NCBI GenBank assembly: GCA_002372545.1 | Contig: DFHD01000075.1 | Location: 1-31,694, forward strand | Direction: 5' to 3' | Source of the DNA: Lachnospiraceae bacterium UBA3732 | GTDB taxonomy: Bacteria; Bacillota; Clostridia; Lachnospirales; Lachnospiraceae | Length of the DNA: 31,694 nt | Part shown: positions 7,883 to 15,634 of the stretch, piece after piece | Layout of the letters: every line of letters starts with the position of its first letter | How positions within the stretch are numbered: position 1 is the stretch's first letter | Made by a program: the position numbers and the translations under genes | The notes under the pieces: generated by a model | Database searches by the model: none | The model's input: only the letters and a program-made list of their open reading frames with translations | Told to the model about the DNA's origin: nothing

Positions 7883-10800
7883 CTACGCCGGACCATGACC
7901 CGGCTGATGACCACCGTGAACAGCTGTATGATTCTGCCTATTCGGCTGCTGCACAACCGGCTGCTGTACCGGAATGGGGTCTGCCGCGCCCTTCATGACA
8001 TCAACCCTGTGATGAAGCGACTCTATACCATCAGAAGGCTTAATGATATCATGCATAGCCTTATCCAGGAAGTCCTTTGCACTATAGTTGACGATTCCTG
8101 TATTTCTGAGGTAGTTTCTAATGTTCTCCCTCTTCTTTTCTTCTTCTCCGGGCTTAGCCATCTCGCTGCATTCCTCGGTATAAAGAAGTGTCTTATTTTT
8201 GAGACTTGTGAGCTTCTTCTGTTCCTCGAGTTTTGCCGCATCAATGTCAGCCTTTAACTGCTCTTCGATCGGAGCATAAAGAACACTCGGCCCGGACTTC
8301 AGGAACTTTACAAAAGCATTTTTCACCTTATTGACTGCTGCCTTCTCCTTCTCGGGAAGATTCAGCTGAAAACGAACCCGGTCAATATTGGCCTTTTCCA
8401 GCTTCTTTGCTTCAGCAAGCCTCTCCTCCTCTGTAAGAGCGGGTCTGTTTTCAGATGCTCTTGTCCTGTCCATTTCATCCAGCTGATCGCTGTGTTTAGA
8501 CAGAAGGATATTCTTATAATCATCAAAGATTCCCTTCTGCTCCTCTGCCAGCTTCTTTACCTCTGTTTGAAATTTCTTTTCCGCCATGATCATCCATTCA
8601 TCCCTGCCGTTGGACATAATGTATGAATTCATCTCATCGACTTCTTGCTTAAAGCTATTTTCAATCTCTTTGAATTTATCCAGATTGGAGAACAGCTTGG
8701 TTACCTTCTCATGATACTTCTTATGTGCGCTTACGATAGCCTTATTGGCCTCTCCTTTCAGCCTCTTTGTTTTCTGCTTTGTAACCCTTATCGATATATC
8801 ACTATACTCTGTTTTAGTCCGGGTTTCCTTCAGAAGCTCGTCCATCATGATGTCCGTATACTTCTCTTCGCGCTCATCCTTAGTCCATTCTTTGTGCCTT
8901 CCCTCAGCGATTTCCTTCAGCTCCTTCATATAAAGCTTTGACTTCTCGGCGTATTTTCCTTCCACGCCGGCAGACTTCAGAAAATCGATATTCTTCGGCA
9001 AAAGGCCTCTGTCCATTACGGTTTTTTTCAGATTCGGATCCCTGTCCATCATGGAAGCAATTCTCTGTCCCATTTCACTGTAATACAAATATCTTCCGCG
9101 GTCAATATTCTTCACCTGACGGAAATACCGTCCCATGTTATTCAGGCCTTCAGCAATGAGGTTGGCAAGGCTCTCCATATTGCCCTGCTTATACTCATTC
9201 AGTGCCTTGATCACAAGCGACCGGGAATGTGCAATCCCCTTGACAAACCGGGAACCGTCTCCGAGCGTGTCTTCGGTGATATACTCACAGAGCTCGCTGC
9301 CGTGTCGATTATACCTTTCCTCAAATGTACCGCCCTCACCCTTGTAGAATTCTTCGTCCAAAACCGCATAGACATACTGTGTCGCTGCTGCAGCAAAGGT
9401 CAGCGCTGTAAAGTCCCTGTCGGAGAGGACGTCGGTTTCATTATTCGATCCGATCGCCGGTAAACCCGTCAGCGCGCCGCTCGGCATGGTTTTCAGAATA
9501 CTGAAGGTGCCGGTCTGGTCCTTCGGGAAAGCCGCATCCAGTTCGTTTGAAGAAACCGGAGTTTTTCCGAACACATTGCTGAGACGTTCCATCTTGTATT
9601 CATAGCCCTCGGGAACAACAAGGATTTCCTTAAAGGATTTATCCTGAAGCGCATTCGCCGTTTTTCTTTCATTCAGCAGTAAATTCCTGTACTGCTCGAC
9701 CACCTGCTTACGTTCAGCAGCCTGTACCGGATTATCCTTCTTGAGAACAGACATCATTTCCTGCAGCTTTTCAAAGCCGTTCAGAACCGCTCTTATTCTG
9801 TTCTGCTGGAAAGCTTCTTCTTCTTTGTTAGAAAACAGCGTATTTTTTTCCTGATTCTGATAAGCTTCTGACAGAAAATCATTACACTGTTTGAGTGCCG
9901 TATTCATGGTCTGGGAAAGCTTTCTGTCATCCTCGGCGGTAAAGTTCTGTCCCTTCTTCATTTTGGAGATCACGCTGCCCAAAGTCTTGCTCAGTGATTC
10001 CAGGCTGGACATGATCTGACCATAGCCGCCCTTACTGCTGATTCTGAACACAGAAAACTTCTTCATTCCCTGATACATGCTGTTTACATCGTCTCTGAGC
10101 TTCTCCAGACGGTTGGCTTCTCTTACCTGAGGGTCGTTGGCGTTGACAGGCTCAGTCTTTCCCTTATCCTTCGGGATAAATCTTTCCTCGATCGCAACGT
10201 GCTTTCTGGGATAACCAATATGATAATACTCATTATCCACTTTCTGCAGGCGGGCCTCCTCCTCTTTAGACCGCTTATTTGCCATAGCCTCCAGGTATTC
10301 GCGGTTCATCTTCTTGGGCATATATACCTTTTCCGTTACCGAAACGCCCTGATAGCCTACAGGATTGATATGATGCTTAATATTATTCTCTTCATCACCC
10401 TCCAAACGGTGAATTCTTTTTCCGATGATATTATAGGAGAAGGTTTCGGCATTACCAATTTCAGCAATATCGGCCGGCTGGGCCTTCAGCGTTCCGTCCT
10501 GCTTCAGGCTCGCATATTCACTGGGCACACCGTAAAGCGTCTTGCCGTCCTTGGCAAGCTTTATATCCGCAATCCAGGAAAGCTGGATCGCCGGGAGCCT
10601 CACATTCTCCGGCTTGCGGATACAATGCTCCGTAACAAAGTCTTTGAGAGACATTCTAAACGTATGATCCGGCTTGTAGTTCGGATCGTAGGAGGAATTC
10701 TTAAACAGCAGCGTGTCTCCATCAATACCGACGATCGTAATAAAATGACCGGGCGTCTGAAGTGCGACAGGGGAACGATCCTCCTTTATCGCATGAAGAA

Positions 10801-11989
10801 TAGTCTTCTTCAGATAAGCTACCGTATTATTTACATACTGCGCAGCCGAAACACCAAGCTTTTCCATTCCCCTGTTATAGGTTACGACTGCACATTCCTT
10901 CAGCATGGTATTGGGGGCAAAGCTCAGAATGGAATCGCCCATTTCCAGAAAATTCTTTCCCGAATCATTCCCGTAGGTATCCTCCATTTCCGGCGTGACC
11001 TTATTGACATTGATATTCGGACGATAATTCCGGACGTCCTCCTGGGTAATATTCTTTATACCCCTGCTCTGTATCATCATCTGTGCGGCGCAGGACCAGC
11101 ACCCGTTGGTACTGGACTGGAAGGCCCGCTGATGCACATCCACTTCAGCATGATCGGGTCCGTTAGAGATCACATCTGCTCTTTTTCCATATTCATTTCC
11201 CGCTTCGTTTGCTCTTTTGGCGTATTCATTTATGACCAGAAGCTTATCGATAGTGGATAAATGTGATTTTAAATACTGCTTCTGCTCCACAGTAAGATCA
11301 TTTTCATGATTTGTCATAAATGTAAGGATCAGATTCCGGTTAAAAACATTTCTGATGCCTCTTACAAGAACGCCGCCGGCGGGAGTATATTCGTAAAGGT
11401 GAGGTGTCGTCGCTACCTTTTTCTCATAGTCGGATTTCAGCTTTGCATTGGTTGTGTCGACATACTTCTGCAGCAGCTGATCCAAACCCATACCGGAGCC
11501 CTGGTTGGAACGCCAGTATTTCAGAAATCCCGGATATCTTTTCTGAACATTGTTAATATAATGCCCTTTCTGCATCTCTTTCTTGATCTTCCATACGGAT
11601 TCCGGGAGCGAAAGGTCATCCTCCGGATCCAGATGACTGATCACCGGTCTGTCCTGATCAAGTGCATTCTTTACCTTATTCAGATTATTCAGGATTTCCT
11701 GGCTGGCATTTGCTGCCTGAGCCGCCTGGATCAGCGCGCCGATTGCCGTGATTGCCCTGTCATAACGCATATTCAGCGCATGAATATGCGCCGTGCCAAG
11801 AATGGGATAATACTGGTCTTTGCCGGGTTTATACAAACGTCCCAGAAAAGTATGCAGATCCTTCACCTCTTTGATGTTCAGAGCATTATTCTGCTCAAAT
11901 TGGGGCACAGCCTGTTTCAGTGCATCCAATGTTCCCTGAAACTCCTCAGCGGACAGTTTTAAAGTCTGCAGTTCATCATAAAGAGCCAT
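7883..11989 (-). CDS. Large multidomain protein with AvrRpt2/papain-like cysteine protease domain
   Basis: The 1368-residue protein has no signal peptide or membrane helix, so it is probably cytoplasmic or exported by a non-Sec route. Residues 1-280 are helical and unrecognised. Residues about 285-480 look like a clan CA (papain-fold) protease: C297 in TNGCWSCAAQMM, H415 in PGHFITIVGI, and N431 or D435 in FKNSSYDP. The CWxxCAQM pattern is close to AvrRpt2-type peptidases. Residues about 640-750 and 855-1055 match parts of the 832-aa protein encoded at 15635-18133, including SDRDFTALTFA, YLYYSEMGQRI and MMDRDP. Residues 1055-1310 are Lys/Glu-rich and probably coiled coil. The tail is His/Gly/Pro/Gln-rich. 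ATG with CGGAGG 8 nt upstream. Its own promoter carries the shared cluster operator. Function unknown. Confidence 0.85.
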   Translation of the reverse strand: MALYDELQTLKLSAEEFQGTLDALKQAVPQFEQNNALNIKEVKDLHTFLGRLYKPGKDQYYPILGTAHIHALNMRYDRAITAIGALIQAAQAANASQEILNNLNKVKNALDQDRPVISHLDPEDDLSLPESVWKIKKEMQKGHYINNVQKRYPGFLKYWRSNQGSGMGLDQLLQKYVDTTNAKLKSDYEKKVATTPHLYEYTPAGGVLVRGIRNVFNRNLILTFMTNHENDLTVEQKQYLKSHLSTIDKLLVINEYAKRANEAGNEYGKRADVISNGPDHAEVDVHQRAFQSSTNGCWSCAAQMMIQSRGIKNITQEDVRNYRPNINVNKVTPEMEDTYGNDSGKNFLEMGDSILSFAPNTMLKECAVVTYNRGMEKLGVSAAQYVNNTVAYLKKTILHAIKEDRSPVALQTPGHFITIVGIDGDTLLFKNSSYDPNYKPDHTFRMSLKDFVTEHCIRKPENVRLPAIQLSWIADIKLAKDGKTLYGVPSEYASLKQDGTLKAQPADIAEIGNAETFSYNIIGKRIHRLEGDEENNIKHHINPVGYQGVSVTEKVYMPKKMNREYLEAMANKRSKEEEARLQKVDNEYYHIGYPRKHVAIEERFIPKDKGKTEPVNANDPQVREANRLEKLRDDVNSMYQGMKKFSVFRISSKGGYGQIMSSLESLSKTLGSVISKMKKGQNFTAEDDRKLSQTMNTALKQCNDFLSEAYQNQEKNTLFSNKEEEAFQQNRIRAVLNGFEKLQEMMSVLKKDNPVQAAERKQVVEQYRNLLLNERKTANALQDKSFKEILVVPEGYEYKMERLSNVFGKTPVSSNELDAAFPKDQTGTFSILKTMPSGALTGLPAIGSNNETDVLSDRDFTALTFAAAATQYVYAVLDEEFYKGEGGTFEERYNRHGSELCEYITEDTLGDGSRFVKGIAHSRSLVIKALNEYKQGNMESLANLIAEGLNNMGRYFRQVKNIDRGRYLYYSEMGQRIASMMDRDPNLKKTVMDRGLLPKNIDFLKSAGVEGKYAEKSKLYMKELKEIAEGRHKEWTKDEREEKYTDIMMDELLKETRTKTEYSDISIRVTKQKTKRLKGEANKAIVSAHKKYHEKVTKLFSNLDKFKEIENSFKQEVDEMNSYIMSNGRDEWMIMAEKKFQTEVKKLAEEQKGIFDDYKNILLSKHSDQLDEMDRTRASENRPALTEEERLAEAKKLEKANIDRVRFQLNLPEKEKAAVNKVKNAFVKFLKSGPSVLYAPIEEQLKADIDAAKLEEQKKLTSLKNKTLLYTEECSEMAKPGEEEKKRENIRNYLRNTGIVNYSAKDFLDKAMHDIIKPSDGIESLHHRVDVMKGAADPIPVQQPVVQQPNRQNHTAVHGGHQPGHGPA

Positions 11990-12026
11990 TTCTTAACCTC
12001 CGATCAATCCCAAAATAACATTTACA

Positions 12027-12052
12027 GATTGTCTATGCATTAACACACAATC
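12027..12052 (-). other. Leader hairpin upstream of the 1368-aa protease gene
   Basis: The arms GATTGT and ACAATC flank a 14-nt loop in the 5' untranslated region, between the promoter and the ribosome binding site. The leaders of the other two cluster units also hold inverted repeats, but the sequences are unrelated. Confidence 0.35.
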
Positions 12053-12075
12053 ATTATTCTGCTCTTATATCCAAT

Positions 12076-12111
12076 ATACTAACAGACTATGGGCAACAAA
12101 AGCGTAACAAA
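12076..12111 (-). promoter_or_regulatory. Cluster promoter A: direct-repeat operator plus -10 box
   Basis: On the minus strand TTTGTTACGCTTTTGTTGC (12093-12111) is a direct repeat of TTTGTTRC with an 11-bp period. TAGTAT (12076-12081) starts 11 bp downstream and is a weak -10. An alternative TATATT lies 3 bp nearer the gene. No -35 hexamer is present at the proper distance, because the repeat occupies that place. The same 19-bp element with the same 11-bp spacing occurs at two further promoters of this cluster. Confidence 0.7.
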
Positions 12112-12144
12112 GTTGCACCGCATGATGGTGAGTTTTGATGTCAA

Positions 12145-12174
12145 TTGACAAGAAGAATAATAACTATGTATAAT
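12145..12174 (+). promoter_or_regulatory. Promoter of the GNAT acetyltransferase gene
   Basis: TTGACA (12145-12150), 18-bp spacer, TATAAT (12169-12174) on the plus strand. This strong housekeeping promoter diverges from cluster promoter A. Its start point near 12181 fits the translation start chosen at 12227. Confidence 0.85.
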
Positions 12175-12226
12175 AAAGCGAAAAAAAGATGTCGACGTAT
12201 TGCTGCCAATGCGAAAGGAAAATGAT

Positions 12227-12784
12227 ATGTCTGAAGAAATATACAGCGAAAGACTTTTGCTCCGTACCTCCGACCCGGCGCTGGCCGCTCCCATCCTGTC
12301 CTATTACTCCAGGAACAGGGTGTTTTTTTCTACGGCCGAGCCCGCATTTCCCGAGGAATACTACACTCTTTCCTACCAGACAAATATGCAGCTGCAGGAA
12401 GTAAGACGGATGGAAAACGGACAGTCTGCCTATTATTATTTTTCGCTTCTCCATGAGCCGGAAAGGATCATCGGCTCCATGAGCTTTGCCAATATCCGGA
12501 AAGAACCCTATCTCAGTACTGTCTTCGGCTATGATGTGGATGAAGAGGAGCAGGGAAAGGGCTATACCACCGAAGCCTGCAGCGCTGCCATGAAGCATCT
12601 CTTTACCAGAAGCCGGATCCATCGTGTGGAAGCCAGAGTGCTTCCTGAAAATAAAGCCTCCATCCGCGTGCTGGAGAAGCTGGGCTTTCAATATGAGGGC
12701 ATTGAGCGAAGCAGCATCCTGATCCGGGGAAGCTTCCACGATCACCTTCGCTACGGCTATATCAACGAGGATTTTCAGCTTTAA
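12227..12784 (+). CDS. GNAT family N-acetyltransferase (RimJ/RimL type)
   Basis: Predicted acetyl-CoA-dependent N-acetyltransferase of 185 residues. It opens with SERLLLR, typical of the RimJ/RimL subgroup. The acetyl-CoA pyrophosphate loop is QGKGYTTEA in GYDVDEEEQGKGYTTEACS, and the C-terminal signature is NKASIRVLEKLGFQYEG. The start at 12227 has AAAGGAAAATGAT upstream. Two earlier in-frame ATGs (12200 and 12209) lack a ribosome binding site. It is the only plus-strand gene inside the 7.8-18.3 kb cluster and converges on the 309-aa gene with 12 bp between them. Its substrate could be a ribosomal protein N-terminus, an antibiotic or a cluster protein. The sequence does not decide. Confidence 0.88.
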   Translation: MSEEIYSERLLLRTSDPALAAPILSYYSRNRVFFSTAEPAFPEEYYTLSYQTNMQLQEVRRMENGQSAYYYFSLLHEPERIIGSMSFANIRKEPYLSTVFGYDVDEEEQGKGYTTEACSAAMKHLFTRSRIHRVEARVLPENKASIRVLEKLGFQYEGIERSSILIRGSFHDHLRYGYINEDFQL

Positions 12785-12800
12785 AAAAAAAGCGTTTTAC
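12783..12800 (-). terminator. Weak possible terminator between convergent genes
   Basis: At the end of the 309-aa gene the minus strand reads a short GCG/CGC stem overlapping the stop codon, followed by nine T residues. The stem is only 3 bp, so termination would be inefficient. Nothing better is visible in the 12-bp gap. Confidence 0.3.
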
Positions 12801-13726
12801 CGCATTGTCGGAAGCTCGGGCTTATGCTCAAGCACCTTGTTCTTCTGCATGGACATTCTCTTCTGATTTGCCTTAAATGCACGCTCGGCACCGAACTTAT
12901 TCAGGTTGACATGATCCTTATGCATCGGATTCTCCGCCCCTCTCGCATGGTTGATGCTCTTCACGAGTCTTCCGGCAGCCGCTCTTACGCCGGGAATATA
13001 ACCGGTAGCAATGGAAAGCGCATCCATGGCATTATCAAACTGTTCCTTTCCTGCATTGGAATAAAGAACTCTCTTTCTTCCCTGGACAAAATTATTGATC
13101 CCGCGGATCATATTGAAGCTGTCTCTGATCAGCCTGTCTGCATAATCCGGATTTGCCGCATCGGTAAGCTTTGTACTGGCCAGTCTGCCCACGCTGTTCT
13201 TCATTGCCTTGAATTCAGGAGAATGATCATCCGCCTCCATCATGTTCTTATACAGCTTCCGGATATCACGGATATAATCCGCCTGCTTTTCCGGCGTCTT
13301 ATACATATCCATCACACGCTTTGCTGCGCTTTCCTGCAGGGACTGATTGGATTCCATCATCTTCTTCAGCTCTTCCTCTGTGCAGGAACTGAGATCCAGT
13401 GAATTTCTGAGCTTTTCAGCTGTCTTATCGATCATATGTGTACTGAAGGCAACCTCAATGGCAGAAACCATAAGGATAGCCGCAGCCATGCTCTTGGAAA
13501 CCAGTTCCACTCTGGATTCATGACTCATCGGCTTTTGGTTTTCTTCCATACAGAGTGCAATATAGGCGATGTACTTAGCCTCTCTGGCTTCCTTTTCCGC
13601 CTGCTCCAGATTGCGGCGAAGGATTTCTTTTTCCTCCTCATTGATGAGATCCGCAAGGATCTTCTGCTTTTCCGCATAAAAAGCCGCTGCGCCGTCCATC
13701 TTTGCTTCGTTTTCATTCTCTTTCAT
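12797..13726 (-). CDS. Unrecognised helical protein, 309 aa, of the protease-linked cluster
   Basis: I do not recognise a family. The protein is rich in Lys, Glu, Met and Ala and appears almost wholly alpha-helical. Residues about 15-55 are a charged probable coiled coil (NEEEKEILRRNLEQAEKE). Residues about 80-100 (SMAAAILMVSAIEVAF) are moderately hydrophobic but short for a membrane span. The C-terminal part is basic and ends LEHKPELPTMR. There is no signal peptide or Cys-rich motif. AAGGAGAAATCAAA precedes the ATG. It is a single-gene unit under cluster promoter B, so co-regulation with its large neighbours is the main clue to its role. Confidence 0.8.
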   Translation of the reverse strand: MKENENEAKMDGAAAFYAEKQKILADLINEEEKEILRRNLEQAEKEAREAKYIAYIALCMEENQKPMSHESRVELVSKSMAAAILMVSAIEVAFSTHMIDKTAEKLRNSLDLSSCTEEELKKMMESNQSLQESAAKRVMDMYKTPEKQADYIRDIRKLYKNMMEADDHSPEFKAMKNSVGRLASTKLTDAANPDYADRLIRDSFNMIRGINNFVQGRKRVLYSNAGKEQFDNAMDALSIATGYIPGVRAAAGRLVKSINHARGAENPMHKDHVNLNKFGAERAFKANQKRMSMQKNKVLEHKPELPTMR

Positions 13727-13745
13727 TTTGATTTCTCCTTAAAAG

Positions 13746-13758
13746 CGGGTCTGACCCG
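13746..13758 (-). other. Small leader hairpin before the 309-aa gene
   Basis: CGGGT/ACCCG with a 3-nt loop, ending a few bases upstream of the AGGAGA ribosome binding site. It could influence translation initiation. There is no T run directly after it. Confidence 0.35.
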
Positions 13759-13805
13759 TATATGTGATCCGGCATTTCTGCCTACTTCCTGCTCTTTCTG
13801 CTGCC

Positions 13806-13841
13806 ATTATACAACAGAAAGAGCAACAAGAGCGCAACTAA
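13806..13841 (-). promoter_or_regulatory. Cluster promoter B: direct-repeat operator plus -10 box
   Basis: On the minus strand TTAGTTGCGCTCTTGTTGC (13823-13841) differs at three positions from copies A and C and keeps the 11-bp-period repeat. After exactly 11 bp comes a perfect TATAAT (13806-13811). There is no -35 hexamer at 16-18 bp. It drives the 309-aa gene, with a leader of about 75 nt. Confidence 0.8.
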
Positions 13842-13928
13842 CGCCTTTCACATCTGAAAACGGCTTACTTACATATGTCTCTGCCTGTGTTTCCCCTGTT
13901 CCTTATGCGCCTCAAGCATCTTTTATGC

Positions 13929-15569
13929 TCAGACGATGGTTCCCAGTCTTGAACGCGCATTGTCGGGATGCCGGATGATCCTTGTCTCTTTTTTCTTCAG
14001 CGGTGTATCCGGGATCTTCGCGGAGATCTTCTTATCCATATTCTCGCCCAGGAACCGCAGAGCCATTTTCTCCAGCGAACCGCCCCTCAGGTATTTATCA
14101 ATCTGATCACGGAAAACCTCTGATTCACAGAGTTCCTTAGTTGCTTCATCGAGAGACTTCGGATTCCTTCCTGTAATGCTCTTGTAATGGTACTGTTCTC
14201 TTGTCGAATTGGATAACCACTCATTTTCCACCACCTGATGGAATACGATCTTCGCCATCTGCTGAATGACAAATTCCTTATCCTCCGCAGTCGGATTCTT
14301 CTTTTCATATACTCTGCTGATGATCTCCACAGCTGCCTCGGCCGCGTAATCCGCAGTCTGCTTCGAAAGGCCGCCTCTTCTCTCACCGTATTTCCTCAGC
14401 CGGTCGACCTTTGCGTTTGCTTTTTCCAGAAGGCCAACCTCCTCCGGCAGTTGTAGGACCTGCCGTCTACCGCCCTCTCCGGCCAGAGCATTATATAAAC
14501 CCCATGCCTCGGACTGTCTGCGGACTGCATTATTCCGTAACATCTGCTCATCACGTTTGACCTGCGTCTCCAGAGAACCGAGAACCTGAAGACAGAAGGC
14601 ATAGAAATCCATATCCTCAGCCGACTTCTGTCCTGAATTATAGCCTGCCATGTATTCATCAATGTGTTCCTGAACCCGGCTGACAAGTGCCTTTTCACGA
14701 GAAACGATCTCCTCTGTCATACCGTTTCCGTGCATGTAATTCTGATCATTTTCCGCATAATCATCCTGTATCTTACGGGTCAGCACGGCGAGTTCCTTAA
14801 CCTCTTCCATGATCTCTTCCAGATTTTTCTTATTCTCGTGACCCTTGATGCTCTCGATGATCGGCTTCAGCGTACCATTCTTCTGCTGTGCCTGATTGAC
14901 GATGTACTCCAGACCATTCGTTCTTTTCATGACCTTTTTGAATTCCGCCTCGTTCACCTCGGGATCCGGACTGATCTCTACACCGTAATGATTAAGGGTA
15001 CGTATAACAATGAGATCCCAGGCGTCCCTGTTTTCCTGTTCCTCAAGCTCGATCTGATGAGGATTGTTCTCGGCGCAGAACTGGAATTTGGGATTATTCA
15101 TGATATCCACGACATCATTCACGCTGATGAAGTAGTATTTGTTCGTCTCCATGAGCTTTTCAGCCTTATGGATTGCTTTTGTCATAAACTCTTCATCGCT
15201 GATCCGGGCAATTGCCTCTGCTCTCTTGCGAACACGAATAGATTCATTCATGGCACCGATCAGAATAGCGCCCTTAACGATATTTTCAATCCTCTTCTTT
15301 TTCTCTTCGGTCTCTGCCGCAGCCAGCTGGACTGCATATTCGTCTCTTGTTTGCGTGAATAACTCAAGCTGGGAATCCATCTGCGTCAGTTCGGTCTTCA
15401 TTTTGGTGACCTCTTCCTCAATTCCGGGATCAGTATCACCATTTTCTGTTCTGTTCATTGTCCTGTTAAGCAGAGATTTCAGTCTTTCCTTCTTCAGATT
15501 CAGGCCTGCGATCGCGTCATCCATCATTGTAACAAGATTTTTCTTTTCTTTTGTCTTTTTGTTCGGCAT
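13929..15569 (-). CDS. Unrecognised coiled-coil protein, 546 aa, of the protease-linked cluster
   Basis: No family recognised. The N-terminus is basic (PNKKTKEKKN). Residues about 15-110 form a long probable coiled coil ending EEKKKRIENIVKGA, and the rest is a mixed, mainly helical region with no membrane span and no catalytic motif I can name. The C-terminus is basic (PLKKKETRIIRHPDNARSR). The start at 15569 has AGGAGGAAAAAGAC upstream. An in-frame ATG at 15596 lies above that ribosome binding site and is rejected. The gene follows the 832-aa gene by 65 bp without terminator or operator copy, so the two form one operon under promoter C. Confidence 0.82.
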   Translation of the reverse strand: MPNKKTKEKKNLVTMMDDAIAGLNLKKERLKSLLNRTMNRTENGDTDPGIEEEVTKMKTELTQMDSQLELFTQTRDEYAVQLAAAETEEKKKRIENIVKGAILIGAMNESIRVRKRAEAIARISDEEFMTKAIHKAEKLMETNKYYFISVNDVVDIMNNPKFQFCAENNPHQIELEEQENRDAWDLIVIRTLNHYGVEISPDPEVNEAEFKKVMKRTNGLEYIVNQAQQKNGTLKPIIESIKGHENKKNLEEIMEEVKELAVLTRKIQDDYAENDQNYMHGNGMTEEIVSREKALVSRVQEHIDEYMAGYNSGQKSAEDMDFYAFCLQVLGSLETQVKRDEQMLRNNAVRRQSEAWGLYNALAGEGGRRQVLQLPEEVGLLEKANAKVDRLRKYGERRGGLSKQTADYAAEAAVEIISRVYEKKNPTAEDKEFVIQQMAKIVFHQVVENEWLSNSTREQYHYKSITGRNPKSLDEATKELCESEVFRDQIDKYLRGGSLEKMALRFLGENMDKKISAKIPDTPLKKKETRIIRHPDNARSRLGTIV

Positions 15570-15634
15570 GTCTTTTTCCTCCTGATACTCATGCACTTAA
15601 CGATATACATCAATACTTTATCTATATTTAAGCC

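Noticed and set aside
7883..11989. Idea that the protease protein is a type VII (LXG or WXG100) toxin
   Set aside because: No WXG or LXG motif, no ESX-type neighbours and no immunity-type gene were seen. An export route cannot be claimed.
12076..12111. Assignment of the cluster operator to LytTR-type regulators
   Set aside because: LytTR sites are usually two repeats about 21-22 bp apart. The period here is 11 bp, so the regulator family is left open.
12797..15569. Paralogy between the 309-aa and 546-aa proteins
   Set aside because: A short similar stretch (RVELVSKSMAAAILM versus RIENIVKGAILIG) is too weak and compositionally biased to claim homology by eye.
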